The notes: generated by a model from the sequence alone, not told the origin. A stretch of 64,000 nt of DNA from an uncultured Pseudomonadota bacterium (GCA_903870545.1 CAIQDI010000031.1:1-64000); one strand, 5' to 3'; counted from the first letter of the stretch, positions 33,729 through 44,124 are shown. Program-made: numbers and translations.

Positions 33729-35021
33729 ATGAGTTTTTCAGATTATAAAGTTGCCGATATTTCGTTAGCAGCGTTTGGACGTAAAGAAATCAATATTGCC
33801 GAAACCGAAATGCCTGGATTGATGGCGTTACGCGAAGAATTTGGCGCGTCACAACCGCTGAAAGGCGCACGCATTGCGGGTTGTTTGCACATGACAATTC
33901 AAACTGCCGTGTTAATCGAAACCTTAACGGCTTTGGGCGCATCGGTTCGATGGTCGTCTTGCAATATCTTTTCAACGCAAGACCACGCGGCAGCGGCAAT
34001 TGCCATTTCTGGCGTGCCTGTTTTTGCATGGAAAGGCGAAACCGAAGCCGAAGCGGAATGGTGCATTGAGCAAACCATTATCGGCACAGACGGCTGGCGC
34101 CCGAATATGATTTTGGATGATGGCGGCGATTTAACTACCATGATGCACACAAAATTCCCAGAATTGATGGCGGACGTAAAAGGTTTGTCGGAAGAAACTA
34201 CGACGGGCGTGTTGCGTCTTTATGAAATGGTGAATAAAGGTACGTTGAAAGTCCCCGCGTTCAACGTGAATGATTCCGTCACAAAATCAAAATTCGACAA
34301 TTTGTACGGTTGCCGCGAATCATTAGTTGACGGTATCAAACGCGCCACTGACGTGATGATTGCCGGTAAAATCGCCGTCGTTTGTGGTTATGGCGACGTG
34401 GGCAAAGGGTGCGCTCAATCGTTACGCGGTTTAGGTGCGACGGTTTTGATTACTGAAATCGACCCGATTTGTGCGTTACAAGCGGCAATGGAAGGTTATC
34501 GCGTCGTCACAATGGAAGACGCTGCGCCATTAGCAAATATTTTTGTAACCGCAACAGGCAACTTCAATATCATTCGTCATGAACACATGACAGCGATGCG
34601 TGATCAAGCGATTGTCTGCAACATCGGACATTTCGACGCGGAAATCGATATTGCGTCGTTGCGTCAATACACTTGGGAAAACATCAAACCGCAAGTCGAT
34701 CACGTCATTTTCCCAGACGGCAAACGCTTGATTATTCTGGCAGAAGGTCGTTTGGTGAATTTAGGCTGTGCGACCGGTCATCCAAGTTTCGTGATGTCCA
34801 ACTCGTTCTGTAATCAAGTGTTGGCACAAATTGAACTCTGGAATAATTCGAGTTTCTTTGAAAATAAAGTCTACATTTTGCCGAAAAAATTGGACGAAAA
34901 AGTGGCACGAGCGCATTTGGCGCAATTGGGTGTGAAATTGACAACGTTAACGGCAGAACAAGCGGCTTACATCAGCGTTCCCGTTGAAGGCCCTTATAAA
35001 GCTGATCATTATCGTTATTAA
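33729..35021 (+). CDS. ahcY: Adenosylhomocysteinase
   Basis: 430 aa NAD-dependent enzyme splitting S-adenosylhomocysteine to homocysteine and adenosine. Marks: [30 protein letters not shown], the NAD site [20 protein letters not shown] and the C-terminus [11 protein letters not shown] start at the ATG at 33729 ([12 protein letters not shown]), which has AGGA upstream; ATG 33714 and TTG 33705 are also in frame. The second hairpin of the metK-ahcY gap reaches almost to the ribosome site. Confidence 0.94.
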   Translation: MSFSDYKVADISLAAFGRKEINIAETEMPGLMALREEFGASQPLKGARIAGCLHMTIQTAVLIETLTALGASVRWSSCNIFSTQDHAAAAIAISGVPVFAWKGETEAEAEWCIEQTIIGTDGWRPNMILDDGGDLTTMMHTKFPELMADVKGLSEETTTGVLRLYEMVNKGTLKVPAFNVNDSVTKSKFDNLYGCRESLVDGIKRATDVMIAGKIAVVCGYGDVGKGCAQSLRGLGATVLITEIDPICALQAAMEGYRVVTMEDAAPLANIFVTATGNFNIIRHEHMTAMRDQAIVCNIGHFDAEIDIASLRQYTWENIKPQVDHVIFPDGKRLIILAEGRLVNLGCATGHPSFVMSNSFCNQVLAQIELWNNSSFFENKVYILPKKLDEKVARAHLAQLGVKLTTLTAEQAAYISVPVEGPYKADHYRY

Positions 35022-35083
35022 GCTGTAAAATTTAGTTCCCGCGTCTTTCGGGGCGTGGGGATGTTAACGATATTGGAAACTCA

Positions 35084-35620
35084 ATGACAACTCCCCGATT
35101 AGCCTGGGCGATGACCGGATCAGGACACTACATTACCGAATGCGTTGAATTTTTATTAACGCTTGAAAACGTCGATTTATACGTTAGTCAAGCCGGCGAA
35201 GAAGTCTTAAAAATGTACGGCATTTCACTCAGCGATTTGCGCGAAAAAATGCCTGTTTATCGCGACAAAACCGCTTCCTGTCCGCCCGTTGGACATTTCT
35301 ACAAAGGCTATTACCACACGTTTGTTCTTGCACCCGCGACTTCCAACACGATTGCAAAATGCGTGTTAGGAATTGCCGATTCTCTCGTCACCAATTTATA
35401 CTCACAAGCTGGAAAATGTCGCGTTCCCAGCATCGTTTATCCGTGCGACATTGCACCCGAAATGGAAACCACCGCTCCGAGTGGAAAAGTGATGGTTTAT
35501 CCCCGAAAAATTGATTTAGACGGCACAGAAAAAATCCGCCAATTTGAATACACCACGGTGGTCGAAAGCGTTGACGCGCTAATTTCAACGGTTCAACAAC
35601 GTTTAAAATCGCTGTCATGA
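35084..35620 (+). CDS. HFCD-family flavoprotein, probable dihydromethanopterin reductase-like
   Basis: 178 aa. The flavoprotein/decarboxylase fold is indicated by the start RLAWAMTGSGHYITECVEFL and the FMN-contact segment FVLAPATSNTIAKCVLGIAD. The closest group I recognise is the archaeal-type flavoprotein (AfpA / DmrB-like) found in the C1 cofactor gene sets of methylotrophs, where it is thought to reduce dihydromethanopterin or act as an electron carrier. Its TGA overlaps the next ATG by 4 nt. The substrate is inferred from context. Confidence 0.75.
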   Translation: MTTPRLAWAMTGSGHYITECVEFLLTLENVDLYVSQAGEEVLKMYGISLSDLREKMPVYRDKTASCPPVGHFYKGYYHTFVLAPATSNTIAKCVLGIADSLVTNLYSQAGKCRVPSIVYPCDIAPEMETTAPSGKVMVYPRKIDLDGTEKIRQFEYTTVVESVDALISTVQQRLKSLS

Positions 35621-37002
35621 CAGAACATATTTTATTTTTAACGGGTTCGCTCGCTGAAAAACAGCTGCGAAGTATTTTGGAAAAAATGCAGCCCGAATTT
35701 ACTTACACCGTGCATCAATTAGGGCTGAAAGTCGCGGCGTTAATGACGGCGGACATGATTGAACGGCGGCTAACCGATACATTTGGCGCAACAAAAATCA
35801 TCGTTCCTGGTCGGTGTCGTGGCGATATAATCGCGCTTTCTGAAAAATTGGGTATTCCTGTCGAACGTGGCACGGAAGAAGTAAAAGATTTGCCGTTGTT
35901 GTTTGGTAAGAAAATTCAGATTGCGAATTTAGACAATTACAGCGTGAAAATTTTTGCTGAAATCACCGACGCGCCCAATTTAACGGTGCCTGAAATTTTA
36001 AATCGAGCCGCCTATTATCGGAAAAATGGCGCGGATGTGATTGATTTGGGCTGTTTGCCGAGTACGCCGTTTCCGCACATGGAAGACGCGATTGCCACCT
36101 TAAAACAAGCGGGATTTTTGGTGAGTTTGGATTCGCTCGACACGACGGATTTATTGCGAGGCGGTAAAGCGGGCGCGGATTATTTGTTGAGTTTGCACGA
36201 AAGCACGTTGTGGATTGCGGACGAAGTGAATGCCACGCCGATTATTATTCCCGAAACGCACACCGATTTAGACTCGCTCGACCGTGCGATTAAAATTATG
36301 CAGGCGAAAAATCGTCCGTTTGTCGTGGATCCGATTTTAGACCCGATTCATTTTGGTTTTACCGCGTCGATTGTGCGTTATCACAAAGTCCGTCAAAATC
36401 ATCCGAACGTAGAAATGATGCTCGGTGTGGGCAATATCACCGAATTAACGCACGCCGACACGGCGGGCATGAATGCGTTATTGATGGGCATTTGTTCGGA
36501 GTTAAACATCAATCATATTTTAGCGACCGAAGTCAGCAATCATGCGGCGCGAGCGATTAAAGAAGCGGATTTGGCGCGACGGATTATGTTTGCCGCCAAA
36601 GAACACGATACGTTGCCGAAACATATCCATTCGGGTTTGATGGCGTTGCACGAACCGGCAGCGTTTCCGTATTCGTTGGACGAAATTCAAGAACTGGCGG
36701 CGCAAATTAAAGATCCGAGTTATCGCATTCAAATCAGTGAAAACGCCGTGCATATTTTTAACCGCGACGGCTTTCACAGCGCGACCGATCCGTTTGAATT
36801 ATTCCCAAAATTGGGCGTTGAAAACGATGGCGGTCATGCGTTTTATTTGGGGGTGGAATTGGCACGAGCTGAAATCGCCCAAAAATTAGGCAAACGTTTT
36901 AATCAAGACCAATCATTGGATTGGGGTTGCGCGGTGGATTCAACAGAATCTGAAATCGATTTACACACGTTTAAACCTGCTGGAACTACATTAAAAAAAT
37001 GA
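35617..37002 (+). CDS. Dihydropteroate synthase-like protein (DUF6513 + DHPS-like)
   Basis: 461 aa. An N-terminal domain (1-105, ILFLTGSLAEKQLRSILEKM) of DUF6513 type precedes a DHPS-like TIM barrel with AAYYRKNGADVIDLGCLPST and VSLDSLDTTDLLRGGKAGAD. This is the dihydropteroate-synthase-related family of methanogens and methylotrophs, linked to methanopterin synthesis. The 4-nt overlaps at both ends imply coupled translation with the flavoprotein and with the transposase that follows. Confidence 0.8.
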   Translation: MTEHILFLTGSLAEKQLRSILEKMQPEFTYTVHQLGLKVAALMTADMIERRLTDTFGATKIIVPGRCRGDIIALSEKLGIPVERGTEEVKDLPLLFGKKIQIANLDNYSVKIFAEITDAPNLTVPEILNRAAYYRKNGADVIDLGCLPSTPFPHMEDAIATLKQAGFLVSLDSLDTTDLLRGGKAGADYLLSLHESTLWIADEVNATPIIIPETHTDLDSLDRAIKIMQAKNRPFVVDPILDPIHFGFTASIVRYHKVRQNHPNVEMMLGVGNITELTHADTAGMNALLMGICSELNINHILATEVSNHAARAIKEADLARRIMFAAKEHDTLPKHIHSGLMALHEPAAFPYSLDEIQELAAQIKDPSYRIQISENAVHIFNRDGFHSATDPFELFPKLGVENDGGHAFYLGVELARAEIAQKLGKRFNQDQSLDWGCAVDSTESEIDLHTFKPAGTTLKK

Positions 37003-37595
37003 ATACGTTACCGCAACGCCGTTCGATACGTTTACGCCATTATGATTATTCACAAACGGGTTTCTATTTCGTTACGATTTGTACGCACGAAAAACAGGCA
37101 TTATTGGGTGAAATTATCGCTGGGAAAATGCGTTTAAACCGTGCGGGAATCATTGCACAATCGGAATGGCATAAAACGGGGTTGATGCGTGAGAAAATTA
37201 TTTTGCATGATTTTGTGGTGATGCCAAATCATGTTCATGGGATTATCGAGATTGTGAATTCAAACGACACAACTTCCGCGAATTATCAAAATGTAGGGGC
37301 GCACTGCGTGCGCCCGCATAACGACAACATTCACGACAACAATAATTCCATCTATTATCCAAATTCCGTTATTGGCGGGCGCACGCAGTGCGCCCCTACG
37401 TTGGGTTTTGTGATTCGAGGTTATAAAGCGGCCGTCACAAAACAAATCAATTTGCTGCGGGGTGTCACAGGTCAAAAAATCTGGCAACGTAATTATCATG
37501 AACACGTTATTCGCAACGAAGCCTCTTACCTAAAAATTGCCGAATATGTTCAAACCAATCCGTTAAAATGGCACGACGACCGTTACCACTTCTAA
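36999..37595 (+). CDS. REP-associated tyrosine transposase (RAYT, Y1 family)
   Basis: 198 aa. Start RRSIRLRHYDYSQTGFYFVT, the HUH-like MPNHVHGIIEI motif, the helix with catalytic Tyr candidate in GFVIRGYKAAVTKQINLLRG, and the C-terminal KIWQRNYHEHVIRNE then YVQTNPLKWHDDR. RAYTs act on REP hairpins headed by GTAG. An in-frame segment of about 36 residues (from NVGAHCVRPHNDN to GGRTQCAPTLG) is encoded by an inverted pair of such hairpins, so the gene carries its own probable substrate. Its start overlaps the DUF6513 gene by 4 nt. No frameshift is seen. Confidence 0.9.
   Translation: MNTLPQRRSIRLRHYDYSQTGFYFVTICTHEKQALLGEIIAGKMRLNRAGIIAQSEWHKTGLMREKIILHDFVVMPNHVHGIIEIVNSNDTTSANYQNVGAHCVRPHNDNIHDNNNSIYYPNSVIGGRTQCAPTLGFVIRGYKAAVTKQINLLRGVTGQKIWQRNYHEHVIRNEASYLKIAEYVQTNPLKWHDDRYHF
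37293..37399. repeat. Inverted pair of REP-like hairpins inside the RAYT gene
   Basis: Copies at 37293-37317 (plus) and 37375-37399 (minus), 25 nt each: GTAGGGG head, stem GGGCGCAC / GTGCGCCC, loop TGC, GC tail. The two are exact reverse complements over this length. The same element with different but still paired stem bases is at 26473-26557. Confidence 0.88.
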
Positions 37596-37605
37596 CTTTA
37601 TTATC

Positions 37606-38151
37606 ATGATTCAAGAACTTATTGTTACCACGAAAAATGCGGCTGGCATCCCACATCTCGCGCCAATGGGTGTTCACGTTCACGGCGACGAAATCCACAT
37701 TTTGCCATTTCGACCGTCAACCACGTTGGCGAATTTACTCGAAACCAAAATCGCCGTTTTAAATTATTGCGACGACGTGCGAATTTTCGCGGGATGTTTA
37801 ACGGGACGGCGCGATTGGACTTTAAACGGTTTGGTTTTGGACGGCGCGTTGGCGCACAGCGAAGTTGAATTAGTGCGAATTGAAGACGACGACACGCGCC
37901 CGACTTTGATTTGTAAAGTTTTAAAAACCGTCAATCACGCGCCATTCAGGGGATTTAATCGCGCTCAATTCGCCGTTTTGGAAGCAGCGATTTTAGTCAG
38001 TCGGTTGAAAATGTTGTCGTTAGAAAAAATCGACAGTGAAATTGCCTATTTAAAAATTGGTTTGGACAAAACTGCTGGTGAACGTGAATTAGAAGCGTGG
38101 AATTGGTTAATGGACGCGATTGAAACGTTCAAAAAGGAGAATTTACAATGA
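37606..38151 (+). CDS. DUF447 family flavin-reductase-like protein
   Basis: 181 aa. Starts MIQELIVTTKNAAGIPHLAP then MGVHVHGDEIHILPFRPS; the split-barrel FMN-binding pattern of DUF447 is followed by NYCDDVRIFAGCLTG. The family is found with methanopterin/methanofuran synthesis genes in methanogens and methylotrophs; its reaction is not established. It overlaps mfnB by 4 nt, so it belongs to the C1 cofactor operon despite the transposase upstream. Confidence 0.8.
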   Translation: MIQELIVTTKNAAGIPHLAPMGVHVHGDEIHILPFRPSTTLANLLETKIAVLNYCDDVRIFAGCLTGRRDWTLNGLVLDGALAHSEVELVRIEDDDTRPTLICKVLKTVNHAPFRGFNRAQFAVLEAAILVSRLKMLSLEKIDSEIAYLKIGLDKTAGERELEAWNWLMDAIETFKKENLQ

Positions 38152-38828
38152 CCAGAATGTTAGCCAGTGTTAAAAATTTAGTCGAAGCGGAATTCGTTTT
38201 AAACGCTAACGTCGATATTATCGATTTGAAACAACCCGAATTTGGCGCGTTGGGCGCGTTGCCCGTCGAATTAGTCGCAGAAATTGTCGCAAAAATCAAC
38301 GGTCGTTGTCCCATCAGCGCAACGGTGGGTGATTTGCCGATGGATGCGGATTTGATTTTTAACGCTGTTTCAAACATGGCAAAAACAGGCGTGGATTTTG
38401 TCAAAATCGGATTTTTTCCCGAAGGCGATTGGTTTTCGATTGTGCAGAAATTGGCAAATTTAACAGAAAAAACACGTTTGATTGCGGTGTTATTTGCTGA
38501 TGAAAAGCCTGATTTTTCGATTATTCCAGAATTGAAAAAGGCGAATTTTGCCGGCGTGATGCTCGACACGATGCACAAAAAAAACGGTTCATTGACGCAA
38601 GTCATGTCGCCCGAAACGATTGCCGAATTTGTCGAACTTGCTAAAAAAGAAGCGTTAATTTGTGGTTTAGCGGGTTCGTTGCGGTTAGAAAATATCGCGG
38701 AATTATTGCCGTTTGACGCGGATTATTTGGGCTTTCGTGGTGCGTTATGCAATCAGCATAATCGCGTGGGGGAATTAGATTTGAACGCGCTGCAAAGGAT
38801 TTACAGCGCAGTTCGGGCAACGATTTAA
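38148..38828 (+). CDS. mfnB: (5-formylfuran-3-yl)methyl phosphate synthase
   Basis: 226 aa TIM-barrel enzyme that makes the furan precursor of methanofuran from two glyceraldehyde 3-phosphate. Family marks: ARMLASVKNLVEAE-like start (MLASVKNLVEAEFV), VDIIDLKQPEFGALGALP with the Schiff-base region, FVKIGFFPEGDW and GLAGSLRLENIAEL. It is last of the C1 cofactor run and overlaps the convergent aminotransferase gene by 4 bp. Confidence 0.88.
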   Translation: MTRMLASVKNLVEAEFVLNANVDIIDLKQPEFGALGALPVELVAEIVAKINGRCPISATVGDLPMDADLIFNAVSNMAKTGVDFVKIGFFPEGDWFSIVQKLANLTEKTRLIAVLFADEKPDFSIIPELKKANFAGVMLDTMHKKNGSLTQVMSPETIAEFVELAKKEALICGLAGSLRLENIAELLPFDADYLGFRGALCNQHNRVGELDLNALQRIYSAVRATI

Positions 38829-39919
38829 GCCAATACGCCGCGAATTACGTCACAAATTTCGTGAATTTCATCATCGGTCAAAAACGGACAAATCGGCAAT
38901 GAAAAACACCGCGCCGCCACAGATTCCGTAACTGGCAACGTCATTCCCGCGCATTCTTCTTTGAACGCATTTTGCTGATGCAACGGCACGGGATAATACA
39001 CCGCGCAGCCAATTTGTTGGGCTTGCAATGCCGCCATCACGTCGTCGCGTCGGTCGCAAAGCAACGTGTATTGATGATAAACGTGTTCGCCGCAACCATC
39101 TTCCAACGGCGTTTCGAGTGGCAAACCTGCCAACAATTCCGAATACAAATGCGCGACACGACGACGACCTTCGTTGTATTTATCGATGTGTTTGAGTTTG
39201 GCGCGTAAAACCACCGCCTGAATTTCGTCCAAACGGCTGTTGTAACCAATCACGTCGTGATAATACCGCACGTCCGAACCGTGATTGCGAAGTTGGCGAA
39301 TTTTTGCCGCCGTTTCGTCGCAATTTGTCGTCGTTAAACCACCATCACCAAACGCGCCTAAATTTTTACTTGGGAAAAAACTGAATCCCGAAGCGTGACC
39401 AATTGCGCCCGTTTGTTTGCCGTTAATTTTCGCGCCAAACGATTGGCAACAATCTTCAATCAGTTTCAAATTATGCTGTTCGCACAACGCTAAAATTGCC
39501 GTCATATCCGCTGGTTGCCCAAATAAATGCACTGGCATAATCGCTTTGGTTTTCGGTGTAATCGCGGCGGCAATCGCTTTCGGGCAAATGTTAAACGTGC
39601 GCGGATCAATATCGACAAACACCGGAATCGCGCCGACATATTTAATCGCTTCGGCGGTCGCAATAAAGGTAAACGGCGTGGTAATCACTTCGTCACCCGC
39701 GCCAATGCCTTCCGCGATTAACGCCAAATGCAATGCGTCCGTGCCAGAAGCCACGCCAATCGCGTGTTTTACGCCAAGATATTCGGCGGCTTCACGTTCA
39801 AAGGCTTGCACATTCGGCCCTAAAATAAAGCTGCAATTTTCGATTGTTTCTGCAATGCCACGTTCAACTTCGTCTTTAATTTCCGCATATTGGGCTTTGA
39901 GATTAACCATTTGAATCAT
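38825..39919 (-). CDS. DegT/DnrJ/EryC1/StrS sugar aminotransferase
   Basis: 364 aa PLP enzyme acting on a keto-sugar nucleotide. The PLP lysine is in SFFPSKNLGAFGDGG; other marks are GVASGTDALHLALIAEGIG and the N-terminal MVNLKAQYAEIK. With the Gfo/Idh oxidoreductase 4 nt upstream it forms an oxidise-then-transaminate pair. Candidates are WbpB/WbpE-type UDP-sugar acid synthesis, or GnnA/GnnB, which makes the 3-amino UDP-GlcNAc used for amide-linked lipid A. Without the partner genes I cannot choose. Confidence 0.85.
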   Translation of the reverse strand: MIQMVNLKAQYAEIKDEVERGIAETIENCSFILGPNVQAFEREAAEYLGVKHAIGVASGTDALHLALIAEGIGAGDEVITTPFTFIATAEAIKYVGAIPVFVDIDPRTFNICPKAIAAAITPKTKAIMPVHLFGQPADMTAILALCEQHNLKLIEDCCQSFGAKINGKQTGAIGHASGFSFFPSKNLGAFGDGGLTTTNCDETAAKIRQLRNHGSDVRYYHDVIGYNSRLDEIQAVVLRAKLKHIDKYNEGRRRVAHLYSELLAGLPLETPLEDGCGEHVYHQYTLLCDRRDDVMAALQAQQIGCAVYYPVPLHQQNAFKEECAGMTLPVTESVAARCFSLPICPFLTDDEIHEICDVIRGVLA

Positions 39920-40860
39920 AATTGTGTTTCCGTGTGAATAAGTTGTGTAATTTGAATAGCGGTTGCTAACGCTAAACGCGCCGCTTCGCCAGTCACCAAC
40001 GGTTGTTCGCCCGTTTGAATGCAGCTCACAAACTGTTGAATTTCAGCGAGCAGCGCGTCGCTGGTTTCAAATGTCGCTTCTTCGCTAATAATTTCTGGCA
40101 CGCCGGGAAACATTTCTTTTTCACCGGTGCGGTATTTTTGCAAAATGCGATTTTGAAAATCAACGGAAGCGTAAGAACTTGGGCGAAACAAACGCATTTT
40201 GCGTTCGAGTTTCATGCTGATTCGGCTGGCGGTGACATTCGCGACACAACCATTTTTGAACGTCAAACGCGCGTTGGCAATGTCCGTGCCTTTGGTTAAA
40301 ACCGCCGTGCCGCTTGCGTCGATGCGTTCAATGTCTGAATCGACCAACGCCAAAATAATATCAATATCGTGAATCATCAAATCTAAAACCACGCTGACAT
40401 CGTTGGCGCGAGGATTGAACGGCGACAAACGATGCGATTCAATAAACAACGGTTTTTCGTCTTTATCCAACGCCAAAACCGCCGGATTGAACCGTTCTAA
40501 ATGCCCAACTTGCAAAATCAAATTTTTCGCTTTCGCCATGGCAATCAATTCGTCCGCTTGTTCAACGGTCGTGGTAATGGGTTTTTCAATTAGAACGTGT
40601 GAACCCGCATTTAAAAAATCTTTCGCTACTTGGTAATGTAACGTCGTTGGAACCACAATACTCACCGCATCGACGTTGCCCAAAAGTGGCGCGTAATCTG
40701 TTAAGGCTTGTGCGCCGTGTTTTTCTGCAATGGTTTGAGCGGTTTCGGCATTTATATCCACCACTGCGATGAGTTCACAATCCGGTAAATTCGCATATTT
40801 TTCAGCGTGAAATTTACCTAAATATCCCGTGCCAATCACCGCGCATTTTAATTTTTGCAT
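39916..40860 (-). CDS. Gfo/Idh/MocA NAD(P)-dependent sugar oxidoreductase
   Basis: 314 aa. Rossmann start CAVIGTGYLGKFHAEKYANL; the family lysine is in LIEKPITTTVEQAD; LMIHDIDIIL is in the substrate domain. It probably oxidises the 3-OH of a UDP-sugar, giving the substrate of the aminotransferase with which it overlaps by 4 nt. GnnA-like or WbpB-like function is possible. Confidence 0.85.
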   Translation of the reverse strand: MQKLKCAVIGTGYLGKFHAEKYANLPDCELIAVVDINAETAQTIAEKHGAQALTDYAPLLGNVDAVSIVVPTTLHYQVAKDFLNAGSHVLIEKPITTTVEQADELIAMAKAKNLILQVGHLERFNPAVLALDKDEKPLFIESHRLSPFNPRANDVSVVLDLMIHDIDIILALVDSDIERIDASGTAVLTKGTDIANARLTFKNGCVANVTASRISMKLERKMRLFRPSSYASVDFQNRILQKYRTGEKEMFPGVPEIISEEATFETSDALLAEIQQFVSCIQTGEQPLVTGEAARLALATAIQITQLIHTETQL

Positions 40861-40884
40861 TTGAAAATCCTGTAAATTATTAAC

Positions 40885-41895
40885 TTAAAAAAGCTCGGCT
40901 TCGTCAATATTTTCACCTTCGCCCGCCGTTAACTCCGGTGTTAATTCGTAAACCACCACTTGATTTCGACCGTGTTCTTTGGCGTAATAAAGTGCTTTAT
41001 CTGCCCGATCTAAAATTTTGCTTGGCATTGCCGCTGGAGAGATATGTGTTAAACCTGTGCTAACTGTGATGTTACCTACGACAGGAAGGAGATGCTTTTC
41101 AACGGCTTCACGAAAACGATCAAAAATAGCAAATGCCTTTTCTTGTGTGACAAAATTCAATATCACCACAAATTCTTCGCCACCAAACCGAAACAGAAAA
41201 TCGTTATAACGGAACTTTTTTCCTAAAAGTAAACTGAAAGTAAGTAATACTTCGTCACCGTATAGATGCCCAAAATTGTCGTTCACTCGTTTGAAATAAT
41301 CAATGTCTAAAATCGCCAGCCACGAGCTTTTTTCAGTCACTTTGTCAAAAATTGGATGGTCAGCATAATGCTGACAAACTTGCATCAATTTGGAATCCAG
41401 AGATTGACGATTCGGTAAATTGGTCAACACATCACGCTCTTTTGCGTCGTGTAGAATGACTAAATTTTGATAAATTTCGCGTAAACTTTGCAAAATTTCT
41501 AGCGCGTCGGCATCTAATTTCCCTTCGATGAGCATCGCCCGATCTGGGCCATTGCCCCCTTTCACCGTTAAAATTACCCACGAATAAAATCCCTGATTAT
41601 CAATTTCACTAGTAGAAATGCCGACAATAAGATCAGCTCGACTAACATTTTCGTTATTTTCAATGTCATATTCTTTAGTGAAATTTAACGGAAAGCGACG
41701 AATTAAACGTTCATCCACACAGACATTATTAGAAATTTTTCGTTTATGGTTATAAATTTCATAACCACTTGCGTTGTTGACGTGTGGATATTCTGTCAGA
41801 ATTTCCAAAAATTTATGTGTGAGTGATTGATAATCTTGCTGCGCGGATAAGCGAAACATCCACGAAAAAATTTGGCTGGCGTTTAAAATGCTCAT
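40885..41895 (-). CDS. Diguanylate cyclase (GGDEF) with GAF-like N-terminus
   Basis: 336 aa. The active-site loop is GGEEF in RFGGEEFVVIL; the inhibitory I-site RxxD is present five residues upstream (RYND). The N-terminal 165 residues have no membrane segment and look GAF-like, with no assignable ligand. It makes c-di-GMP, subject to product inhibition, and could oppose the HD-GYP protein at 7175-8236. It stands alone, 24 nt upstream of the oxidoreductase gene. Confidence 0.9.
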   Translation of the reverse strand: MSILNASQIFSWMFRLSAQQDYQSLTHKFLEILTEYPHVNNASGYEIYNHKRKISNNVCVDERLIRRFPLNFTKEYDIENNENVSRADLIVGISTSEIDNQGFYSWVILTVKGGNGPDRAMLIEGKLDADALEILQSLREIYQNLVILHDAKERDVLTNLPNRQSLDSKLMQVCQHYADHPIFDKVTEKSSWLAILDIDYFKRVNDNFGHLYGDEVLLTFSLLLGKKFRYNDFLFRFGGEEFVVILNFVTQEKAFAIFDRFREAVEKHLLPVVGNITVSTGLTHISPAAMPSKILDRADKALYYAKEHGRNQVVVYELTPELTAGEGENIDEAELF

Positions 41896-41949
41896 GATTT
41901 TCTATTCAAAAAACGTTGTAAATTGGCGTTATTGTAGCAGTTATCACGA

Positions 41950-42645
41950 TTATTTCGCGTAAATCCATGCCGTGTTAGATGAATCGGAACAATGTTTGCC
42001 CAGTAAATGGGCGAATTCAGCACGAGTAATTTCTTCGGCACCCAAACTGACTAAATGTTCGCTGTGAACTTGGCAATCAATCAACTGAAAATTCCATATT
42101 TTCAATTGCTGGACACAATGTGCGAAGGCGATTTTTGAAGCATCAGAAACGGTGTGAAACATCGATTCGCCAAAAAATACGTTTCCCAATGCGATACCGT
42201 ATAAACCGCCGACTAATTCGCCGTTGTGCCACGCTTCGACAGAATGCGCGATGCCTTCACGATGTAATTGCGAATAAGCGCGTTGAATATCGTCACTAAT
42301 CCACGTTCCTTCGGCATCCGCACGCAATGCGGCACATTTTGAAATGACGGCATCAAACGCGCCATTAAACGTCACGTCGAATTTATTTTGGCGCAACGTT
42401 TTGGCGAGACTTTTTGAAATTTGTAATTTTTCGGGAAATAAAACCAAACGCGGATTCGGCGACCACCATAAAATCGGTTCGTCGCCGCTAAACCACGGAA
42501 ATGCGCCGTGTCGATACGCATTGATTAAACGTTCACTCGACAAACACCCGCCCACCGCTAACAAACCATTCGGTTCGCGCCACGCATTTCGTAACGGTGG
42601 AAATGGTTGGAGTGGATTGGTTGAATCGAGACGCGGCAGCTTCAT
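41950..42645 (-). CDS. aat: Leucyl/phenylalanyl-tRNA-protein transferase
   Basis: 231 aa. Transfers Leu or Phe to N-terminal Lys/Arg, marking proteins for ClpAP. Marks: GLLAVGGCLSSERLINAYRH, GAFPWFSGDEPILWWSPNPR and GGLYGIALGNVFFGESMFH. It follows trxB by 6 nt, so both are probably cotranscribed. Confidence 0.94.
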   Translation of the reverse strand: MKLPRLDSTNPLQPFPPLRNAWREPNGLLAVGGCLSSERLINAYRHGAFPWFSGDEPILWWSPNPRLVLFPEKLQISKSLAKTLRQNKFDVTFNGAFDAVISKCAALRADAEGTWISDDIQRAYSQLHREGIAHSVEAWHNGELVGGLYGIALGNVFFGESMFHTVSDASKIAFAHCVQQLKIWNFQLIDCQVHSEHLVSLGAEEITRAEFAHLLGKHCSDSSNTAWIYAK

Positions 42646-42651
42646 TTTTGA

Positions 42652-43692
<1,041 letters not shown>

Positions 43693-43722
43693 TTAGCTAA
43701 CACAATAAAAAAGGAGAACGCA

Positions 43723-44067
43723 ATGAGTAACGATTACGACGATGTGCGCCACAATTTAATTACCATGCTGGAAGAACTAGATGAGCGTTTGACCACGATT
43801 ACGCAAGAAGTTCGTCACACAGATGAAGTGGTTGAAAAAGATTCCGAAGAACAAGCGACGCAAAATGAAAATAATGAAGTGCAGGATTATTTGGGTAATT
43901 CCGCGCGAGTAGAAATTGCGGCGATTAAGCAGGCGATTATTCGAATTGATCGAGGTGATTACGATATTTGCCAAACGTGCGGTGAAGCGATTAACCCCGA
44001 ACGTTTAAAGATTTTGCCGTATTTGGCACAGTGCATTAAATGTGCAAGTTTAGCTGAAAAAATCTGA
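43723..44067 (+). CDS. DksA/TraR-type C4 zinc-finger protein
   Basis: 114 aa from the ATG at 43723, which has AAGGAG 7 nt before it; longer readings would start inside the promoter. The N-terminal helices (HNLITMLEELDERLTTITQE) precede a C4 finger CQTCGE...CIKCA. Short DksA-like proteins bind the secondary channel of RNA polymerase; the coiled-coil tip Asp-x-x-Asp-Ala of true DksA is not evident, so I do not call it dksA. A -10 box TATAAT is at 43677-43682. Confidence 0.85.
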   Translation: MSNDYDDVRHNLITMLEELDERLTTITQEVRHTDEVVEKDSEEQATQNENNEVQDYLGNSARVEIAAIKQAIIRIDRGDYDICQTCGEAINPERLKILPYLAQCIKCASLAEKI

Positions 44068-44085
44068 ATATTCGCAGACCATAAA

Positions 44086-44116
44086 AAAGCCCTGTAACAA
44101 AATGTTACAGGGCTTT
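44086..44116. terminator. Bidirectional terminator between the DksA-like gene and tRNA-Asn
   Basis: Perfect 13-bp stem AAAGCCCTGTAAC / GTTACAGGGCTTT with loop AAAAT. A-rich and T-rich flanks on both sides let it serve the DksA-like gene (plus) and the tRNA pair (minus). Confidence 0.88.
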
Positions 44117-44124
44117 AATTTTAT

